A DNA stretch of 64,000 nt from Malus domestica (taxonomy: Eukaryota; Streptophyta; Magnoliopsida; Rosales; Rosaceae): the NCBI RefSeq assembly GCF_042453785.1, contig NC_091677.1, positions 23,127,501 to 23,191,500 on the forward strand. Reading direction: 5' to 3'. Numbering within the stretch: position 1 is the stretch's first letter; each line of letters starts with the position of its first letter. A program made the position numbers and the translations under genes. The notes beneath the pieces are model-generated. The model ran no database searches. It was not told where the DNA came from and saw only the letters and a list, made by a program, of their open reading frames with translations. Below, piece after piece: positions 57,665 through 64,000 of this stretch.

Positions 57665-60600
57665 TTTAGACGAAGAGAGGTGATGGAGTGTTCCGAGTTT
57701 TTAATTGCTTGTTTAATATTTACGTCACAGATTGTTGTGAATGCCGCTGACTTGGAGAAATTGCATCACAATGCATCAAATCCAAACCCAGAAGAATTGG
57801 CAGTCAAGAGGGTTGACTTCCCTACTGATTTTGTGTTTGGGGTCTCTACTGCTGCTGCTCAAATAGAAGGATCTGCGAAAAATTCTGGGAAAGGATCAAG
57901 TGTTTGGGACAACTTTGTTGAGAAATTCCCAGAGAGAATTTCTGACCACTCAAACATGTTCACTGCCATCGACTCGTATAATCGATACAAGGAAGATGTG
58001 AAGCTTATAAAGAACCTTGGTGTCGATTCTTACAGATTTTCCATCCCCTGGACGAGGATTCTTCCTAATGGAACATTAAGTGGTGGAATAAACCAAGAAG
58101 CTATTGACCATTACAACAACCTAATTGACGAGTTAATCAAGAATGGCATCAACCCCTATGTGACCATTTTGCATTTTGACTCGCCCCAAACCTTGCAAGA
58201 CAAGTATGGCGGCCCTTTGAACCGTTCCTTTGTGAACGATTTTAAGGATTATAGCGCAATATGTTTCAAAACATTTGGAGATAGGGTCAAAAACTGGATT
58301 ACAATCAACGAGCCATTTATCGTTTCCAAGATAGGGTATGAACTTGGATTTGCTGCACCAGGAAGATGTTCTTTGAGTACAAAATTCGTATGTACATCTG
58401 GTAATTCGTCTACTGAGCCTTACTTTGTGAGCCACAACCTTCTCCTTGCCCATGCTACTGTTGTTAAGCTATACAAAGAGAAGTTCCAAGCAAACCAAGG
58501 AGGACAAATTGGAATCAGTCTTGTAGGACAATATGTTGAGCCTTATTCAGATTCGGAAGAAGACAGAGCTGCAGCAAAGAGAGTTCTGGACTTCAATCTG
58601 GGATGGTATGTGGAGCCATTAGTCTATGGAGATTATCCAAAGAGTATGCGAGATTTGGTCAGGGATAGACTACCTAGTTTTACCAAGGAAGAGAAGAATT
58701 TGGTCAAGGGATCCTTTGACTTTATTGGCATCAATTATTATACCTCAATATATGCTAAAAACTCCCCACCAAGTCCACAGAAACCAATCTGCTATTCTAC
58801 TGATTCTTTAGCTGAATTACCCAAAAAAAATAAACATCGAGAGCCTATTGGCCCTAAGGCTGAAGGAAGTAGTTTCATTTCCATTTATCCAAAAGGTCTG
58901 CAGAAACTGATGGACTTCATGAAGGAAAACTATCAAAGTCCTAAAATCTACATTACTGAAAATGGAATTGACGAGGCAAAGGATGATAGTCGCAGACTTG
59001 ATGAGGCACTCAAGGATCCACATCGAGTTAAAAATACTCTTCGGCATTTGTACTGGCTCAACAAGGCAATCAAGAATGGTGTGAATGTGAAAGGATATTT
59101 CTATTGGGCGCTGTTTGATGACTTTGAATGGGTTGATGGCTATACCACAAGGTTTGGGCTTTATTACATTGATTACAAAGACAATCTCAAGCGCATTCCC
59201 AAGGATTCTGCTAAGTGGCTCCCTAAATTCCTCAAGGGTGAAGTTTAAAAATACAACGCTCAAGCTAAGGCATAAGCTGTACATGGTATATCAACCCCAA
59301 GTTCTTGAGGGCAAGATTTCTACAAACATGACGTATAAAAGAAAGAGTAGTACGCACACTTATATATGTAAATATTTATATACAATGTACTATTTTGAGG
59401 GGTAGAGGAAGACCTAGGAAGACTTGGAAAGAGACACTAAAAAAAGACTTGAACTACTTGGATCTAATGGAAGACATGGCACAAAACCGAGCGCAGTGGC
59501 GTTCTAGGATTCATATAGCCGACCCCACTTATTGGGATAAGGTTTTCTTCTTGTTGTTGTTGTACTATTTTGAAAGGCTTGGTTTATGGAGCATGTCTTA
59601 GAACTCTTAGTACCTACTTGATGACTTTTACAGCTCTTTGAGTAGTAGTTTCTTATCAGTTTCCTGCCATGCCAAATTTTTTCATTAACATACACACATG
59701 CGATGCCATTTTATTTCTTATATGTATTATGAACATTGTACATGCTCATATAGAAGGCACATCAAAGAATACAAGCATGGTACAGCTCATTTGCTTTTTT
59801 GTATAAGCAAGACAACATAAACTTTATTTTGTTTTCAAACTTCAGGAACTTCAACTTGGATGTGATCATGCGAGCAGAATTAAAATAGATGTAGGAGAGA
59901 AAGACACACATACCTCTAGTACCACATTCTTGTGACTATTTAAAACCAAGTCATCAAATGTCTTTCCTACAATGCTCTGGACGGTTACATTCTTCTGCAA
60001 TTTTAATGTGAGCTGATTTAGAACTACATTTAATGTGATAGAACTATAACATTACAGGAAGTGCTTTCATATTTACTACTTAAAAGCTATGTTGAAATTA
60101 GCACACCGCAGTACAGTTTTGGTTGGTTCACCAGCTAACAAAAAAATTAGGCTTAAGGATTTTGTAACACAGGGAATCAAAACAAGCAACTATTGTCTTA
60201 AGTTATAGAAGAAAAAAAACTAAGATATGATTCCATGATTAATTGATCCAAAAATCTTTTTAAGGGGGGAAATGACTCACGTTATCAGGTATTGGTTGCG
60301 ATTTGAAGTGCGGAGATACAGTACCATGTAATAGGCCTGAGCAGAACTCCTACAAAATCCAATTCAGAAATTTTAGTAGTCTAGGTAGATATTCTTGATA
60401 AGGAAATTTCAAAACATGAGAAATTATTACTTCAAGATTGCTTGGCGTTGGATCTGATTCTAATAGATATTTAGAGTTCCCTCTAATATCAAAAGCAGTG
60501 ACCTGTGCAGAACAAAGATAAAACCTGATTAGTTATAGCCTTAGCAAAAGATTCCTTGATAGAAAGAATTCACGGTCAACGTGTAGTTCACGAGTGGGAA

Positions 60601-62699
60601 ACTGACCACAGCACTGTTTGATTCTTCAAGCCCATATACTGTTAAGTAAGGCTTAGCAAGATTTTCATCTGTAATGTCTATATATATGAACAGTATCTGG
60701 ATCAAGAGAATGAAAAAGGGAAAACATTAGTAGATTTAACCAATTCACCCAATAGCTTCAACATATAGTCCATTTGAGTACCTTTGACTTGAACTGTCTA
60801 GCAACATCTTGAAGGGGCTCAAGAAGTTTCTTGAAGTCATCCGCGTCTGCAAAAACATGAACCTGCGCAAGAATAAAAGCGAGTCATTAAATGGTAGAAC
60901 TTATTACCATGCAAATTCCAATTCTTTATATATGACTCAAGCTTAAGAAATTCTTAAGGGGTAATGTAATTCCGGAAATATTATCTGATATCTGAGTTGC
61001 ATTAAATGGCAGCAGAATCAGAAACCTGAAGTTGAATAGGACTGGAGTACACTTTTGCAGAATTTGCTTCAGTAAGTCTGTTAACTAATGGAAACTTGTT
61101 ATAGTCCAGAAACTGCAATATTTCATCCACTCTAAAGGTCCCTTCTGCAAACCCAAACATTTATGAATAACTATGTTAGTAATTCTTACTGAGTGGAAAT
61201 TTTTTTGTGGAATGTAACCAATGACAGTCACATTCAAATATGCAAGTTGGCACTCAAACATAAGTCTCCTTATTGGTTTGCAGATCTTAACTTTGATTTA
61301 ACTGAGAGAGATCAATGAAATTTATACACTCACCAAGTTGCACAAGCAAGCAAGAAAACAACAAATTTCATCACCTTCAGTAAAAAATTAAGCAACTCAC
61401 CATATGCAGTGTATCTTTCTGGCTCACTTTTCACAATTCCAAGGAAACCATTAGTTGGTTTTACATTTTGAAAGAGAACATTAGCAACCTCAATGTTGCT
61501 TACTTCTACGAACTGGATGGCACTGTCAGCTGCCGCTGCTTTTACAAATTCTTTGTGCTCGGGCCCCTGAATAGTTTTATAACAAACAGAATAAGCCCAA
61601 AATACCCATAATGTACAAACAAATATATAATCAAAGCACGGTCTAATTCTAACTCCAGATTTTCAGTATTTCCCAGGTCTAGCATTTTAAGAAAAATTTG
61701 AAAACAACAAATACGCACGTACCTCAAAATTTTCAAACACGCCAAGAACAAATATGTCGGACTTCTTGAGAAATTCTGCTGCCTCTGTCACCGAGCTTAT
61801 CCTAATAACAGGTTCACCGGTTTTCTTCCTCGCCCATGTCACTATTTCTTCCCTGAATCAAAATTGGCCCCCATAAACACATTAATGGAAATGCACAACT
61901 CAAATTTTCCCCCAGAATCACTGGTATTCCACATTCTATAAAAATTTACTTAAATTAAGTGGAATAAAACAACTTGATTATACAAATTATGGCAATGACA
62001 AAAGACGGAACAATAACAAGCATATAAGCATACAGATAACATAAATGACAAAACACAATCTGAATTATAACTTATAAGTAACTGACCAAATATATGATGC
62101 ACATAGCTAATCCAAATGAAATTAACATAAAATATTTCCAATTAAACAGGTTGACAAAGTTTAAGAGCCACTCACGCAGAAAATCCACCAGTGTACGCTT
62201 GGGAGGTGCCATTGACAAACAGAAGCAGAGTAGGGAACCCTTTGATCTCGAGAGACGACGCGGTTTTCGCGTGCCGCTCGGCATCAAGCTTGGCCATCAA
62301 AAGAGGGCTCCCCAATTCCTTCAGCGCAGTGGCAGCCTCAGCAAACTGAGGCATCAGCTCAGCACTCCTTGAACACCAGGGAGCGTACCCGAGAACCAGA
62401 ACATACTCATTGTTCTCAATCACCCTCTTTGTATTGTCATGATTAAGCTCCAGAACAATCCTCTGTGCTTTGGATAAAAGCTCGGCCTCCGAGGACCTTG
62501 TGGTGGGCCCACCGTCTTGGTCTTCTTCTTGTTCTACTTGTTCGTCCAATGCCAGGAGCTCTTCCAGTTCGCCGTCTTCGGTTTCGTCGGCGGCGGGGTT
62601 TTGGGGTTCGGAGGATTTGATGGGGGTTGGGAAATGGAATAGGAGGAGGAGGGTGAGGGTGAAGAGGATGAATCTGGAGGTGGGTTTTGGTCTGGACAT
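56167..62699 (-). CDS. Protein disulfide isomerase-like protein (PDIL1-5/1-6 type), with a frameshift
   Basis: ER folding enzyme family. Exons from the right: 62176-62699, 61723-61852, 61401-61566, 61026-61144, 60782-60862, 60607-60696, 60432-60504, 60281-60349, 59914-59994, 56793-56927, 56352-56405, 56167-56262; about 538 residues. N-terminal signal segment ([14 protein letters not shown]), acidic stretch 36-62, first thioredoxin domain with CSRS at 109-112 (one Cys only, as usual in this subgroup), inactive middle domains, last thioredoxin domain with TPWCITCE, and KDEL at the end for ER retention. All borders fit GT-AG and all exons are in phase except the seventh. There four C's at 60480-60483 (plus strand) instead of three shift the frame between the FDIRG-like and NSKYLLESD blocks. 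This is either a sequencing error or a real loss of function. Intron 9 (56928-59913) contains the beta-glucosidase gene. Confidence 0.88.
57627..57662. repeat. (GA)n microsatellite in the beta-glucosidase 5'UTR region
   Basis: Eighteen GA dinucleotides about 20 bases before the start codon of the nested gene. GA runs of this kind are common in plant 5'UTRs and can affect promoter activity (inference). Confidence 0.92.
57683..59248 (+). CDS. GH1 beta-glucosidase, intronless, nested in the PDI-like gene
   Basis: Hydrolyses beta-glucosides; plant relatives act on defence glycosides, hormones or wall oligosaccharides. One uninterrupted frame of 521 residues, normal for plant GH1. Signal peptide at residues 1-22 (ending VNAA), so secreted or vacuolar. 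Acid/base Glu in TINEP (E210) and nucleophile Glu in YITENG (E426) are present, as are QIEG, NYYTS and the FEW near the end. Unusual: the usual HWD-T/S-PQ is HFDSPQ (Phe for Trp), and the Trp of the common W-x-x-x-YPxG is Phe (FISIYPKG). Plant GH1 genes normally have about 12 introns, so this probably descends from a reverse-transcribed mRNA. The start is the ATG at 57683; it lies antisense inside intron 9 of the PDI-like gene. Substrate cannot be told. Confidence 0.92.
   Translation: MECSEFLIACLIFTSQIVVNAADLEKLHHNASNPNPEELAVKRVDFPTDFVFGVSTAAAQIEGSAKNSGKGSSVWDNFVEKFPERISDHSNMFTAIDSYNRYKEDVKLIKNLGVDSYRFSIPWTRILPNGTLSGGINQEAIDHYNNLIDELIKNGINPYVTILHFDSPQTLQDKYGGPLNRSFVNDFKDYSAICFKTFGDRVKNWITINEPFIVSKIGYELGFAAPGRCSLSTKFVCTSGNSSTEPYFVSHNLLLAHATVVKLYKEKFQANQGGQIGISLVGQYVEPYSDSEEDRAAAKRVLDFNLGWYVEPLVYGDYPKSMRDLVRDRLPSFTKEEKNLVKGSFDFIGINYYTSIYAKNSPPSPQKPICYSTDSLAELPKKNKHREPIGPKAEGSSFISIYPKGLQKLMDFMKENYQSPKIYITENGIDEAKDDSRRLDEALKDPHRVKNTLRHLYWLNKAIKNGVNVKGYFYWALFDDFEWVDGYTTRFGLYYIDYKDNLKRIPKDSAKWLPKFLKGEV
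59399..59560 (+). mobile_element. 5'-truncated LINE 3' end
   Basis: A 162-bp piece codes the last residues of a plant LINE reverse transcriptase protein ([27 protein letters not shown]) and ends in a TTG-repeat tail (59549-59560). It is flanked by a perfect 13-bp target duplication TGTACTATTTTGA (59386-59398 and 59561-59573). It lies about 150 bases after the beta-glucosidase stop, on the same strand, so it may form part of that gene's 3'UTR. Confidence 0.9.
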
Positions 62700-63525
62700 G
62701 TTTTTGGGGGATTTTGCAGAGGGAAGTGGGGTTCTTGTGGATCTTGAGTGAGTGAGATCTATGGAGTGAAAAGACAGGGTCTTCCGTGAGAACTGGGAAG
62801 GTTTTACAGAGGACTGAAAGAAGGGAGTGAGAGAATTTGGGCTTTATTGATACTATTTGCCTTTCACTGCCTGGATTGGCGGCAATAACTCATAAAAATG
62901 ACAGAAACGTGGGCTTTCTATTACCGAGTAATAGTTGAACTTTATGTAAACTACGGAGTTATGTCTTGTGTCTAAAATTGTTATTTACTAATGTTGTTCC
63001 TTCATTTTTAGAATCATGTATGAATATGATCATTGTCTGTGGCACTCTAGCATACATTGAATTATAGCAGTCCATCTTTTCGAGGGTCAAGAAGACTCAC
63101 AATGGTATTTCAACCTCCCTAACTACTACTGTGCGATTCACTAACCCCAAAAATCTAATCCAGAGCATCCCGCGTAAAATACGGAATTTTGTTTGGAATT
63201 TTGTTCACTTTGCATTTTTAGGATCATCCATAAATATATGCGTTCTCGTGGTAAACTAAGAACGAAGAGGTATAAAATTGAAATTAGTGGTGTAAGTAAA
63301 GGTTGGAAAAATTTCCCGAAAATCTCGAGCCCAACCAAAAAAATCCTAATCCCAAACCGAAATTCTCAAAATTTTCAAGATGCTATCAGAACTAATCCTG
63401 AAATTTTTGTACGGGATTCGAGATTGTCTCCTCAATATTTCGGGAATCCCATACTAAACTGAAAATATATATTATTAATTTATTTTATATATATATAGGA
63501 AAAGGATCCTTGCCTAATCCTTTTC
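62700..63525. other. Intergenic upstream of the PDI-like gene
   Basis: Holds the PDI-like promoter and 5'UTR (minus strand, from 62700 upward). No gene or RNA gene seen in the remainder. Confidence 0.5.
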
Positions 63526-63683
63526 TTAGGGATCCTAGGGATCTCGCGATCGTGATCGTTCATCGTACATCGTGCGGTCAAAAATCATTTTAAAATTTAA
63601 TATTAAATATAAATAGTACCTAATGAAAACTGACTGCACAATGTACGATAAACAGTTACGATCGCGGGATCCCCATGATCCCT

Positions 63684-63685
<2 letters not shown>
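63526..63685. mobile_element. MITE with long terminal inverted repeats
   Basis: The left arm TTAGGGATCCTAGGGATC with TCGCGATCGTGATCG and TCGTACATCGTGCGGTC (63526-63579) pairs with the right arm GACTGCACAATGTACGATAA, CGATCGCGGGATCC and GATCCCTAA (63632-63685). The arms are about 52-54 bp with a few mismatches around an AT-rich 50-bp loop. No coding capacity. The superfamily is not decidable here; a TTA/TAA flank would fit PIF/Harbinger. Confidence 0.8.

Positions 63686-63686
<1 letters not shown>

Positions 63687-63737
<51 letters not shown>
63687..63737. repeat. (TA)n microsatellite beside the MITE
   Basis: About 25 TA units directly adjoining the MITE right end. Confidence 0.9.
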
Positions 63738-63742
<5 letters not shown>

Positions 63743-64000
63743 CATATATATTATATATGTTATTTTTTTAATTATAGTTAGAGTTAATTTCAACCATTGG
63801 ATTGTTTCAAATTGATATGTGTCATCAATTCATTGTTAAGGTTCTCCAGCTTTCTCTCTCCTTCATTCGTTCATAACTTTTATTTCAATTGAAGCCAACC
63901 TCCCTCCCTCAGCCACTGAGCCCTCTCCTTTCTGTCTCGAATTTGGAGCTTAACTCCAGCCAATCACCAACCCACCACCGCACCATACTATTACTACCAT
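63738..64000. other. Right edge, no gene seen
   Basis: AT-rich, then pyrimidine-rich text (CTCTCTCC, CCTCCCTCCC) near 63850-63930 that could be the start of a 5'UTR of a gene to the right. No coding frame. Confidence 0.4.

Noticed and set aside
58133-58453. Minus-strand frame inside the beta-glucosidase as a PDI-like exon
   Set aside because: It is antisense to conserved GH1 coding sequence and has no thioredoxin features; the PDI-like exons on each side join in phase without it.

Overview
This is nuclear DNA of a flowering plant, probably a woody eudicot. Introns have GT-AG ends, there are nuclear genes for plastid proteins (PsaH, ribosomal protein S17), plant-only families (GLABRA2, PRONE-type RopGEF) and LTR retrotransposons of plant type. 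The repeats and the gene versions look Rosaceae-like to me (apple, pear or Prunus), but that is an impression and not shown here.

Layout: (1) 1-16.6 kb is gene-rich. It holds the 3' part of a GLABRA2-type HD-ZIP IV regulator (+), plastid ribosomal protein S17 (-), photosystem I subunit H (+) with a tRNA-Thr gene antisense inside intron 2, a seven-exon RopGEF (-), and a single-coding-exon RING-H2 E3 ligase (-) with a 5'UTR intron. Old transposon debris lies between S17 and PsaH. (2) 16.8-53.1 kb is mostly mobile DNA: a SINE; a copia element with a 5-bp target duplication; a broken proximal duplicate of the hydroxyphenylpyruvate-reductase gene; two oppositely oriented members of a non-coding long-LTR family fused end to end; a roughly 470-bp-period tandem array; a short-LTR Ty3/gypsy chromovirus; a decayed copia element with 249-bp LTRs; and a hAT-like MITE next to the reductase promoter. 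(3) 53.2-62.7 kb is gene-rich again: an intact two-exon hydroxyphenylpyruvate/hydroxypyruvate reductase (+), then a 12-exon PDI-like gene (-). The ninth intron of the PDI-like gene carries a complete, intronless GH1 beta-glucosidase gene on the other strand and a 5'-truncated LINE. (4) 62.9-64.0 kb is intergenic with a MITE and a TA microsatellite.

The genes do not form a pathway; they are ordinary single-gene units. The main points of interest are structural: the nested intronless beta-glucosidase, a one-base frameshift in the PDI-like gene, the reductase pseudogene that kept its intron, three related long LTRs that each hold a different minisatellite at the same place, the regular 470-bp array, and a plastid-derived trnR-ACG pseudogene. 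Exon borders were placed by eye from splice consensus, reading-frame phase and remembered family sequences. No alignments were run.
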